Below, piece after piece: positions 8,003 to 14,411 of a DNA stretch of 58,907 nucleotides. The stretch lies in NCBI GenBank assembly GCA_031553685.1, contig JAVBLE010000002.1:1-58907 (forward strand). Direction: 5' to 3'. The notes under the pieces are model-generated. The model saw only the letters and a program-made list of their open reading frames with translations, did not search any database and was not told the origin of the DNA. Every line of letters begins with the position of its first letter. Position 1 is the stretch's first letter. Both the position numbers and the translations under genes were made by a program. The stretch comes from JAFGVL01 sp031553685. Its GTDB lineage: Bacteria; Bacteroidota; Bacteroidia; Bacteroidales; Paludibacteraceae.

Positions 8003-8398
8003 CTATTTTAGCCATTTCTTTCTCAATTTTGATACAAAGTATATCAGAATAATTAAAGCGAGAATAAGAGCAATCCTCCCACACCACATTTGAAAATTCA
8101 GCCAACTGGATAATGGCTTTTTGACTTGTTTAACCACTTCGACCGGATAAGGCACTCGAATTGTGTCATTCATAAAAATGGAATCTCGAACAACTTTATT
8201 TTTGAATAAGTACCGGTATCGTTCTAATATGAGCGTGTCGCCTTTTTCTTTGACAAATACTGAATCATACCTAAAAGTTGAATCACGGACAAAGTTATCC
8301 CTATACTCAATTTTTGATGTTTCTATCGGCATGTATTGTGGTGTTTTGCAGGAGTACAATACTATTGCCACTCCTGCCGCTAAAATGATCTTTTTCAT
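8003..8398 (-). CDS. Candidate unimolecular spanin (lipoprotein with C-terminal membrane segment)
   Basis: A 131-residue protein. The N-terminal lipoprotein signal ends in the lipobox LYSC (C17). A polar, probably extended middle (YRDNFVRDSTFRYDSVF, repeated RDS motifs) follows. A C-terminal transmembrane helix WCGRIALILALIILIYFV (about 104-121) is capped by basic residues. A protein anchored by lipid at one end and an inner-membrane helix at the other is the layout of u-spanins such as T1 gp11, which join the two membranes in the last step of lysis. Its start overlaps the stop of the P5-like lytic gene by 4 bp, in a holin-like/lysin/spanin order. The spanin call is by topology and context, not by sequence homology. 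Confidence 0.6.
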   Translation of the reverse strand: MKKIILAAGVAIVLYSCKTPQYMPIETSKIEYRDNFVRDSTFRYDSVFVKEKGDTLILERYRYLFKNKVVRDSIFMNDTIRVPYPVEVVKQVKKPLSSWLNFQMWCGRIALILALIILIYFVSKLRKKWLK

Positions 8399-8811
8399 TT
8401 CATTGTGATTTTATTTTGCAGGGCAAAGCCTGCTTTGACTTGGTTAATATCTGCATTTATGCCATTTTCGACCGCCGACATTGCGGCAACAATTAAAATG
8501 TAGTCCGCTCCATCAGAAGCGGTCAATATCTTATCCTTTGGAACTCCTGACCATTTTGCAACATTGGTAATATATACCTGTGTATCGTTTTCGCAAGATG
8601 GTGCAAAGCGTATAATAATTTTTTCGATTGTATTACAGTCATATTTGGTCAGATAAGTGTGCAAGGTTACAAATGCGGCACGGTAGCCGTATTCGATTGA
8701 TTGGTATTGCTCGAAATATTTGTCAGTACTTTTGATTTCTCCTTTGAATGTGTCGGGACTGTGCCGTAAATTCAGCGGGTTATTGTTGCGTATTCCTCTT
8801 GATGTTTTCAT
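8395..8811 (-). CDS. Phage P5-like structural/lytic protein (putative endolysin)
   Basis: A 138-residue protein with the N-terminal signature GIRNNNPLNLRHSPDTFKGE, then FEQYQSIEYGYRAAFVTLHTYL and FAPSCENDTQVYITNVAKWSGV. Proteins of this type are annotated as 'structural protein P5' and are lysozyme/transglycosylase-like peptidoglycan hydrolases of phages. No signal peptide is present, so release would need a holin. It overlaps the preceding holin-like gene and the following spanin-like gene by 4 bp each, indicating translational coupling. It is either part of a degenerate prophage or a domesticated lysis cassette. Confidence 0.75.
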   Translation of the reverse strand: MKTSRGIRNNNPLNLRHSPDTFKGEIKSTDKYFEQYQSIEYGYRAAFVTLHTYLTKYDCNTIEKIIIRFAPSCENDTQVYITNVAKWSGVPKDKILTASDGADYILIVAAMSAVENGINADINQVKAGFALQNKITMK

Positions 8812-9098
8812 TTGTTTTGGTTTTTTAGGTCATTTTTAACTGGGCAATTTTTCTCATTACTACATTCTGATATTCGGCTCAATGCCTGTTCCAATAGCTG
8901 TATTTTTTTGCTCAGAATGTCAATTCTTTTTGTGAGCGGTTCTATCAGGTATTCATCATTGAGCTTCAATAGCTTTTCGGCGTGATCGGATTTTATTAGC
9001 TCTACTTCGGCAGTTGATTTACGCCTGCCACCCAACCACCCGACAATTAAAGTGATTACCGAAACGGCAAAAGGCAGGATTTGATTTAAAGTTTCCAT
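8808..9098 (-). CDS. Holin-like small membrane protein
   Basis: A 96-residue protein with one N-terminal hydrophobic helix (LPFAVSVITLIVGWLGG, about residues 8-24). A long charged, coiled-coil-like stretch (IDILSKKIQLLEQALSRI) and a short tail with two cysteines follow. Position directly before the P5-like lysin, with a 4-bp ATGA overlap, suggests a holin or lysis accessory protein, but it resembles no holin family I can name. It could instead be a phage structural accessory. Confidence 0.5.
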   Translation of the reverse strand: METLNQILPFAVSVITLIVGWLGGRRKSTAEVELIKSDHAEKLLKLNDEYLIEPLTKRIDILSKKIQLLEQALSRISECSNEKNCPVKNDLKNQNK

Positions 9099-9124
9099 AC
9101 TATTTTTATTTTGAGGATTAAAAG

Positions 9125-9149
9125 AAAACCCACGCTTATGGTGGGTTTT
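9125..9149 (-). terminator. Probable intrinsic terminator of the DUF6266-like gene
   Basis: The 9-bp arms AAAACCCAC / GTGGGTTTT surround GCTTATG. Read on the minus strand the stem is followed by a TTTTCTTTTAA stretch. Confidence 0.7.
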
Positions 9150-9175
9150 CGGTTGAATTGTAAGAGTTTAGGGAA

Positions 9176-9799
9176 TCACCAATAAAGTAATTTCCCGTTT
9201 GAACTGTTATTGCCCTTTGCAGAATAAGCGTAAACACAAACAAAACCCGCACTTCCTGTGCTGTGGTTTATACTTACCGTTCCGGCTGTGATGTCGGCTT
9301 GGGTTAGGGCTTGCTCTGCAATTGTGATTCCGCCGCCGGTTGCGTTCCCGCTAAATGCCACGAGCTTATCTCCAACGCGTAAGCGATTTCTGCAAGTTGA
9401 AATATCGGCTTTTATTACAGTCGTTGATTGGCGGGAAGTAATAACATTCCCCAGAGAGCCAAATGTGATTTCAATTTCGGGTTTGCTTCCGATAATAGTA
9501 GCCAAATCGGTATCGCCTGTGCTTGGCATTTTTGCCACATTGGCTGAAACAAAGGCGTTGTATGCCGATGTTGTGCGCTTTCTGTTTCTGAATGCTTTTG
9601 CCATTGGGCTACTGAAAACACTCCACAATCCCACGATGGCGGACATTCTTGTTCGCTGTGCCTGCTGGTCGGGAGTATTGGGATTTTTTACATTTGGTTG
9701 ATACTCGCGGGCGATTGTTCTTCCCGCATTTCTTGAATAGACAAGATTGCCTACTTTTCCTTTGGCTGCCCCTACGGCAACCGAACTAATTACTGCCAT
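9176..9799 (-). CDS. DUF6266-like protein
   Basis: A 207-residue protein whose N-terminus has glycine-rich, KGKVGNLVYSRNAGRTIARE-type sequence followed by QPNVKNPNTPDQQAQRTRM. This is the pattern of the family I know as DUF6266, uncharacterised and common in Bacteroidota, often near phage-like genes. The C-terminal half is beta-rich and Gly/Thr-rich (GNATGGGITIAEQALTQ), consistent with a structural or particle protein. It has no signal peptide. Its neighbours downstream are the holin/lysin/spanin-like genes; upstream is a 74-aa unknown. Function unknown; a virion-like structural role is inference. Confidence 0.65.
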   Translation of the reverse strand: MAVISSVAVGAAKGKVGNLVYSRNAGRTIAREYQPNVKNPNTPDQQAQRTRMSAIVGLWSVFSSPMAKAFRNRKRTTSAYNAFVSANVAKMPSTGDTDLATIIGSKPEIEITFGSLGNVITSRQSTTVIKADISTCRNRLRVGDKLVAFSGNATGGGITIAEQALTQADITAGTVSINHSTGSAGFVCVYAYSAKGNNSSNGKLLYW

Positions 9800-10008
9800 A
9801 ATTGTAAAAGTTTTAGTTGATTGATGAATAAGAATTACTTTGGACTTGCAACGGAGTTAGAGCGGGCTTGTTTATGTTTTTTTGGTTTTTGTCCGACAAA
9901 TCGGTTGCGAGTTTGGGACAAATATAAAGGGGCAAAGGGTGATGAGATTTGATTTTATTACCCTTTGCGGTGGCTTGCTCTATTCTGCGTAGGCTACGCA
10001 ATTAACCC

Positions 10009-10233
10009 TTACACAATGCCAAGATGCTCAAAAATAAAACCAGCATCGAACCAAAGAAAATCGTTGATTTTTATGTCTTCCGCACCTTCGGGGAAAGTTT
10101 CATTGATAAGGTCGGCAAGTTCGCCAATTTTATCGGCTTTTAAAATTGTTTCGTGCGTGTAGATTGCACCGCTCCACGCCTCAAAATCTATCATTTCGGC
10201 GAGCGTGATTTTTGAATAAAAAATTTGCTTCAT
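10009..10233 (-). CDS. Small hypothetical protein (74 aa) upstream of the DUF6266-like gene
   Basis: A 74-residue acidic protein (MKQIFYSKITLAEMIDFEAW, ending FIFEHLGIV) with no signal peptide or membrane helix. I recognise no family. Its ATG follows an AT-rich stretch and it is co-oriented with the DUF6266-like gene 209 bp downstream, where no further gene is convincing. Probably part of the same phage-like cassette. Confidence 0.5.
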   Translation of the reverse strand: MKQIFYSKITLAEMIDFEAWSGAIYTHETILKADKIGELADLINETFPEGAEDIKINDFLWFDAGFIFEHLGIV

Positions 10234-10344
10234 AATTGTAAGTGTTTGAATTAAACATATTTTCGCGAAAAAACACGAAAAGAAAAAGAAAATGTAAACG
10301 CCATATTACTGCAAGAAAAAGCGAAATGTAATGTAGCGTTGAGG

Positions 10345-10497
10345 CTGTCAAGGTTTTTGGTGTGAAAAAATATTAAATACTACCTGCGTTTCGACTTACT
10401 TCGGCTGTTCGACTGTGCTCACTGCAACGCTTCGCTCAACGACCGGCACAGGGTGGAGATTTGATATTGTTTTACACCAAAACCCGCAGGGCTTGAC
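10345..10497. repeat. Long imperfect inverted repeat (~150 bp)
   Basis: GTCAAGG..TTTTTGGTGTGAAAAAATATT on the left (10347-10374) matches the reverse complement of ATATTGTTTTACACCAAAA plus CCCGCAGGGCTTGAC on the right (10464-10497), with an extra CCCTGCGGG stem on the right side. The interior has the interspersed ACTTCGG/GCTTCGCTCA-type repeat. Confidence 0.55.
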
Positions 10498-10615
10498 CTT
10501 TACAGGCTTATTTTATTGCTGTTATCTTTGTGAACATTTTTTTGTCGCCATTTGAATTGAGTTTTGAGGATGGAATGCCCGATTTTGGGTAGTGGATAAG
10601 GATAGAAAAAAGAAA

Positions 10616-10646
10616 TCTCCAAATCTCCATTATGGAGATTTGGAGA
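10616..10646 (-). terminator. Perfect 14-bp stem-loop, minus-strand terminator
   Basis: Arms TCTCCAAATCTCCA and TGGAGATTTGGAGA with loop TTA. On the minus strand the stem is followed by TTTCTTTTTTC, so it would stop transcription entering from the T2SS-like minus operon. Confidence 0.75.
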
Positions 10647-10796
10647 AATTGGGGATTTTGGGGAATGTTGTAGCGAAAGGGGTAGCGAGCAAGGAGGGTA
10701 ACGGATTGCTTGCTACTTCTTTTTTTCCTTGACGGGCGGGTGGGTTTTCCCCCTTTCTGGAAGCAGCTTTTGTGCCTTGTTCGGGTGGGTTGTGCG

Positions 10797-10865
10797 GCTA
10801 TTTAATATAATTAGGTTATAGGGTTTTCTTAAAATCCCTATCAACTACATGTTATGTTAAATAGC
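10797..10865. repeat. Two-part inverted repeat
   Basis: The outer arms GCTATTTAATATAA (10797-10810) and TTATGTTAAATAGC (10852-10865) differ at one position. The inner arms ATAGGG and CCCTAT (10818-10823, 10836-10841) pair around TTTTCTTAAAAT. Function unknown. Confidence 0.6.
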
Positions 10866-10869
10866 TTTC

Positions 10870-11021
10870 AGTTGGTTTGGGTTTGGCGCAAAGGCGAGAG
10901 GGGTGGTTGAAGCCTGTTTCTTTTGCCGCCGCCGGTTGCTCTTTGACTGCCCGCAGGTACGAGGACAGGCAATGTGCAACAACGGCAAAGCTGCAAAGAA
11001 TGCGACAAACCCAAACCAACT
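10870..11021. repeat. 15-bp perfect inverted repeat enclosing a foldable 122-bp segment
   Basis: AGTTGGTTTGGGTTT (10870-10884) and AAACCCAAACCAACT (11007-11021) are exact reverse complements. Inside, GCCTGT/ACAGGC and a CTTTTGCCG/CGGCAAAG pair add further stems. The layout is like an attC site or a structured RNA, but no integron integrase is seen. Confidence 0.55.
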
Positions 11022-11207
11022 GCGCACAACGGGTGGGATGAATATAGTGAAAAGCTGCTTTGGGAAAGGGAGAGATTTTTCAAATTTATAATTGAATGAA
11101 TCCTATTTAGACAATTTTGCTTTAAAGATAAAATCAAAAATATGGACAGTGTCCTTTTTTTATTCTACTACCTTTCGTTGAGTTTTTATAAACGATTCTA
11201 TATTTGT

Positions 11208-11951
11208 TTACTTTTTGTTATTTTGCTCTGTATTCGTTTTCTTTGGTTTTTCAGTATTTTTTGGGGGAATATCTTTCTTTTGAGTTGAGTTTTCCTTTTT
11301 TGTTTCTGTCTTTTTGGGCTCTTTTGTTACTTTTTCTTTTTTTGGTTCTTTCACCTTTGCCGGTGCCTTTTCTTTAGGTTTTCTTACTTCTTTTACTTTT
11401 GCTGGGATTTCTTTTCCATTCTTATATTTTACAGTTGTAGAGCCAACTGAAGTAAAGGTTATCTCTTTCCCATCTTTCACCCCGTCATCATATTCTGTTT
11501 TTTGTATTAATATTCCTGAATTATCATACTGATAAACCCAACCATCCAACAACCCTTTTTTCCAAGTTTCTGTTTTTGTCAACATCCCCGATTTGTCCCA
11601 ATATTTCCATTCTCCAACCCGGCATCCTTTATTTAAAGTGCCTGAACAAACAAGCCTTCCTTCTTTATCATATACATTGTAATAACCCCCTAACAATTTC
11701 CCGGAATATCCGCCTTTATTACTATAAATACGGTTGTTAGTGTACCAATAATAAATAATATCATTATTCGGTTTTGTCTCTTTTTCTTTAACCGGAATTT
11801 GAATCTTTACAATTGAATCGGCTGAAGTGACTACAATGTCAATATTTTTTTTCTTCTCAAAATCATACGAAAATGAATTAAGAAAAAATGATGTGCCTAA
11901 CATTATTAAGAAGACTTTTTTATTTATGTATCCATTTTTTAGACTTTTCAT
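11208..11951 (-). CDS. YwqK/MORN-like repeat protein with Lys/Pro-rich tail
   Basis: A 247-residue protein with an N-terminal signal or anchor helix (KKVFLIMLGTSFFLNSFSY). The middle has MORN-like tandem strands of the YwqK type: YYNVYDKEGRLVCSGTLNKG, WKYWDKSGMLTKTETWKKG, WVYQYDNSGILIQKTEYDDG. The last ~65 residues are an extreme Lys/Pro/Glu-rich tail (KEPKKEKVTKEPKKTETKKE) that is probably disordered and may bind envelope polymers. Its 5' end overlaps the GspC-like gene by 32 bp, so it is co-translated with the secretion genes. YwqK-type proteins are sometimes annotated as antitoxins; here an envelope accessory role seems likelier, by context only. Confidence 0.65.
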   Translation of the reverse strand: MKSLKNGYINKKVFLIMLGTSFFLNSFSYDFEKKKNIDIVVTSADSIVKIQIPVKEKETKPNNDIIYYWYTNNRIYSNKGGYSGKLLGGYYNVYDKEGRLVCSGTLNKGCRVGEWKYWDKSGMLTKTETWKKGLLDGWVYQYDNSGILIQKTEYDDGVKDGKEITFTSVGSTTVKYKNGKEIPAKVKEVRKPKEKAPAKVKEPKKEKVTKEPKKTETKKENSTQKKDIPPKNTEKPKKTNTEQNNKK

Positions 11952-12417
11952 AAGCTATAAGGATTGAATCGTGTTCTACTTTTAGTATCGAAATATTATC
12001 TATTAAATCACCTTGCTTAGCAATGCATTGTTTACCTGCAATATTTACAATTGCTACCAGCTTTTTTGTTTCACTGTTTGAAATAGAACCGAAATACTTT
12101 ATTGCAGGCATTTCTGTTTTTGTTTGAGGGTTAGATTCTGTGTTTTTTACAATAACTGGACTATGATGAACAATTGATACTGTATTTGACACCTCTTTAG
12201 ATGGAGTTAATTTCCTATCTAAAAAAGGATCTTGATAATTGAATAAAAGGTTAAATATTGAGATCGAATCTGTTTTATTATCCGCAATCGGAATACCTTT
12301 ATTTGTGTTATTGATAGGATCATTTTGAGTAAAATAATTTTTTATTTGAAAAATAACAATTCCCCAAACTAAAGCAACAGCACATAATAATATTATTCGG
12401 GTATATTTTTTATTCAT
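11920..12417 (-). CDS. GspC/PilP-like inner-membrane secretion component
   Basis: A 165-residue bitopic protein with an N-terminal membrane helix (RIILLCAVALVWGIVIFQI), a linker, and a C-terminal small beta domain: AIKYFGSISNSETKKLVAIV, AGKQCIAKQGDLI, and ISILKVEHDSILIAY. This is the GspC homology-region/PilP pattern, which connects the inner-membrane platform to the secretin. NYQDPFLDR resembles the 'DPF' sequence found before this domain in pilus-type systems. It is in the minus operon with PilO/GspM-like and lipoprotein genes, facing the GspG-E-D operon. Family call is by pattern and context; divergence is high. Confidence 0.7.
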   Translation of the reverse strand: MNKKYTRIILLCAVALVWGIVIFQIKNYFTQNDPINNTNKGIPIADNKTDSISIFNLLFNYQDPFLDRKLTPSKEVSNTVSIVHHSPVIVKNTESNPQTKTEMPAIKYFGSISNSETKKLVAIVNIAGKQCIAKQGDLIDNISILKVEHDSILIAYEKSKKWIHK

Positions 12418-12488
12418 CTATATAAAATTATTTTTTCGAGGTCAGATAGAGTGCCATGATATTTCATTCCATAGTAATCAATTCATTT

Positions 12489-12872
12489 TTAAGGGGTTTC
12501 GGATACAACAGGAGAAATAGTAATAGAAAAAGTATCGGCATAAGCTTTTGCTGTATTGTTTATGGCTGTAACTGTCCATTGATATTTTCCAGCTGAGAGA
12601 GATGTGGAAAACTGAGTTTTTGTAACTAAACTATCCGTAAGAGCTAGTACGGGAGCTTGGAAAGAAGGACTTACTATTTGTATTTGATAGTTTTTAGCTC
12701 CTTCCAGTTCATTCCATTTGAATAAAATAGCAGTATCGCCAGAAGCGATAATTTCCGTATTGTTTGCCGGAGCAAACAAACTTACTTTTTCATCAGCAAT
12801 ATCTTTGTCGAAAACTTCATCGCAGCCAAATGTGCCTAACAAAAGGCTTATATAAATTAATATTTTTCTCAT
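12489..12872 (-). CDS. Outer-membrane lipoprotein with one fibronectin-like domain
   Basis: A 127-residue lipoprotein: MRKILIYISLLLGTFGC with lipobox Cys17, then a single FN3/Ig-like domain (VSLFAPANNTEI, ILFKWNELEGAKNYQIQIV, LSAGKYQWTVTAINNT). It lies 4 bp after the PilO/GspM-like gene and 71 bp before the GspC-like gene, so it belongs to the secretion operon. It may act as a pilotin-like or envelope-anchoring subunit for the secretin. That role is inferred from position and lipidation only. Confidence 0.65.
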   Translation of the reverse strand: MRKILIYISLLLGTFGCDEVFDKDIADEKVSLFAPANNTEIIASGDTAILFKWNELEGAKNYQIQIVSPSFQAPVLALTDSLVTKTQFSTSLSAGKYQWTVTAINNTAKAYADTFSITISPVVSETP

Positions 12873-12876
12873 GTTT

Positions 12877-13404
12877 TTACTTATTTACATACTCCGAAAA
12901 GTAAAGTGTGGTCAATAATTGTTCTACCTGAGTGTAAGTATTTTTTTTCTTTTCAAAACAAACGGACGAAATATTTCCTATCCTTTTTCCTGTTTCACAT
13001 TGATAGATGAATTCCAGCGAATTATGAAATCCACCTTGCAAAGATATCCAGTTTACTCTCAACAACGAATTATCTATAGAGATTAGCTCTTCTTCAGGAT
13101 ATTCTTTAATGAAAAGTCGTTTGTTTATACAAAAATCGCTACAGGTATTTAAAATTTCTTGATGAATATTGTGGTTTGTTGTTGATCTTGCACCAATTTG
13201 TTTGTCTAATTTTTGGTTTTTATTCTTTAATATTTCTAACTCTTGTAAGTTTTGCTGCATATTATCAAGTTGTTCTTTTTTTGCTTGGTTATTTGTCAAT
13301 AAAAGTATTGTATTCTTTATGCCAAACTGAAATACAATTAGTGATAGAATAAAAATCCCAACAATAAATAAGTAAAAATATTTTTTGGCAGAAAGACTTT
13401 TCAT
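12877..13404 (-). CDS. PilO/GspM-like assembly-platform protein
   Basis: A 175-residue bitopic protein. A basic N-terminus and membrane helix (YFYLFIVGIFILSLIVFQFG) precede a coiled coil (NNQAKKEQLDNMQQNLQEL to NQKLDKQI) and a small alpha/beta domain (NWISLQGGFHNSLEFIYQCE). This is the layout of PilO/GspM, which pairs with GspL/PilN to couple the cytoplasmic ATPase to the periplasm; a GspL-like partner is encoded at 54018. It is the first gene of the minus operon and has a TACATTTG box 25 bp upstream. Call rests on topology, the FHN-LEF motif and neighbours. Confidence 0.7.
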   Translation of the reverse strand: MKSLSAKKYFYLFIVGIFILSLIVFQFGIKNTILLLTNNQAKKEQLDNMQQNLQELEILKNKNQKLDKQIGARSTTNHNIHQEILNTCSDFCINKRLFIKEYPEEELISIDNSLLRVNWISLQGGFHNSLEFIYQCETGKRIGNISSVCFEKKKNTYTQVEQLLTTLYFSEYVNK

Positions 13405-13428
13405 TTTTAATTAGAAATCAATTTGATG

Positions 13429-13436
13429 CAAATGTA
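13429..13436 (-). promoter_or_regulatory. Putative -7 box for the PilO-lipoprotein-GspC operon
   Basis: TACATTTG on the minus strand fits TAnnTTTG and lies 25 bp before the ATG at 13404. It is the left half of a divergent promoter pair. Confidence 0.6.
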
Positions 13437-13490
13437 TAAATTGTTTTATGAAAAAATTGCATTTTTTTATGATATGATTTGTATTTTTTT

Positions 13491-13498
13491 TAGATTTG
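13491..13498 (+). promoter_or_regulatory. Putative -7 box for the GspG-peptidase-GspE-GspD operon
   Basis: TAGATTTG on the plus strand fits TAnnTTTG and lies 23 bp before the ATG at 13522. It also supports the choice of that start over the longer frame from 13423. Confidence 0.6.
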
Positions 13499-13521
13499 TC
13501 GTTTCAAATCTAATTTTAACT

Positions 13522-13920
13522 ATGAAAAAGAAACTTCCTGCATTCAGTTTGACCGAATTATTGGTTGTGTTAGTAATAATAGGTATTCTTGTTTTGTTAG
13601 CTCTACCTAATTTAATGCCTCTCATTTCGAAAGCAAAATCGACAGAAGCCCAACTTCAGTTAGAGCATGTACATACGCTCGAAAAAACATATTATTATAC
13701 TTATTCCAAATATTCGGCAGACCTTACAGAGATTGGTTTTGAGCAGGCAAAATTAGTTACCGAAGGAGGGCAAGCCAATTATAGAATTGAAGTTGCAGAA
13801 AGCTCTACATCTGCTTTTAAAGCAAGAGCTGTGGCAATTACCGATTTTGACCAGGACGGCACTTTTAATGTGTGGGAAATAGACCAGGATAAAAATATAA
13901 AAGAAGTTACAAAAGATTGA
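13522..13920 (+). CDS. gspG: Major pseudopilin, GspG-like
   Basis: A 132-residue prepilin. The short basic leader MKKKLPA is followed by FSLTELLVVLVIIGILVLLA, the class III signal helix with Glu at +5. The predicted cleavage is after Ala, not the usual Gly. The globular part ends in DFDQDGTFNVWEIDQD, the Asp-rich calcium-binding loop typical of GspG. The start at 13522 was chosen because the longer frame would bury the leader and the promoter lies between. It is followed 3 bp later by the prepilin peptidase gene. It would form the pseudopilus shaft that pushes substrates through the secretin. Confidence 0.87.
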   Translation: MKKKLPAFSLTELLVVLVIIGILVLLALPNLMPLISKAKSTEAQLQLEHVHTLEKTYYYTYSKYSADLTEIGFEQAKLVTEGGQANYRIEVAESSTSAFKARAVAITDFDQDGTFNVWEIDQDKNIKEVTKD

Positions 13921-13923
13921 TCA

Positions 13924-14409
13924 ATGTATTGGTTGTTAGTTTTAATACCTATTGTAATAATTTTTTATCAAGATATTAAATATCGACATATTTCCTGGTG
14001 GACAATTCCGCTGATACCTGCATGTATAGTTGTAAGGTTTATTGATTCTTACAATTTAAGTGTATTGTCAAATAATTTATTAATTAATGAATCCATATTA
14101 TTTTTTGAAATCATTGTACTTACCATATATTTTTCGATAAAAAATAAACAGTTCATTAATATCTGTCAGTCTTATTTGGGGTTAGGTGATATTCTGTTCT
14201 TTGCAGTAACAGCGCCTTTCTTTTTCCCCATCCATTTTTTAGTATTTCAGATATCCGGATTATTGTTTTGTTTATTAGTAAGCTCGATTGTGTGGCTTAT
14301 TAAAAAGGATTGGACTTTTACAATTCCTTTGGCAGGCATTTTTTCTATCTTATTTTTTGGATATTTATTATTGCTTTTTACTGCTGATGTAATTTATTTT
14401 TCATACTAA
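13924..14409 (+). CDS. Minimal prepilin peptidase (TadV/CpaA-like GxGD protease)
   Basis: A 161-residue polytopic membrane protein with the two catalytic aspartates of the prepilin peptidase family: D17 in YQDIKYRHI and D89 in the GLGD motif (86-89). It lacks the N-terminal methyltransferase/zinc domain of PilD/GspO, like TadV/CpaA and archaeal enzymes. It would cleave the leaders of the four local pseudopilins in the inner membrane. Gene spacing (3 bp after gspG, 2 bp before gspE) indicates tight co-expression. All nearby substrates have Ala at -1, suggesting an altered cleavage preference of this enzyme. Confidence 0.85.
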   Translation: MYWLLVLIPIVIIFYQDIKYRHISWWTIPLIPACIVVRFIDSYNLSVLSNNLLINESILFFEIIVLTIYFSIKNKQFINICQSYLGLGDILFFAVTAPFFFPIHFLVFQISGLLFCLLVSSIVWLIKKDWTFTIPLAGIFSILFFGYLLLLFTADVIYFSY

Positions 14410-14411
14410 TC

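Larger units (their letters stand above)
10234..11207. other. 974-bp non-coding region rich in inverted repeats
   Basis: ORFs here (for example minus 10868-11137) have compositions and lengths expected of chance frames. The region holds at least four structured elements: a long imperfect hairpin (10345-10497), a terminator (10616-10646), a two-part inverted repeat (10797-10865) and a 15-bp inverted repeat 122 bp apart (10870-11021). Confidence 0.6.

Noticed and set aside
9813..10001. 62-aa minus ORF between the DUF6266-like gene and the 74-aa gene
   Set aside because: No plausible start context, no domain, and low-complexity polar sequence.
8003..10233. Complete prophage
   Set aside because: No terminase, portal, capsid, tail or replication genes are visible; only a DUF6266-like protein and lysis-like genes.
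10868..11137. 89-aa minus ORF in the inverted-repeat region
   Set aside because: Composition is not protein-like and it spans the inverted repeats; structure explains the sequence better than coding.
11144..11163. Terminator GGAC-AGT-GTCC followed by T-run
   Set aside because: A 4-bp stem is too weak to support as a terminator by eye.
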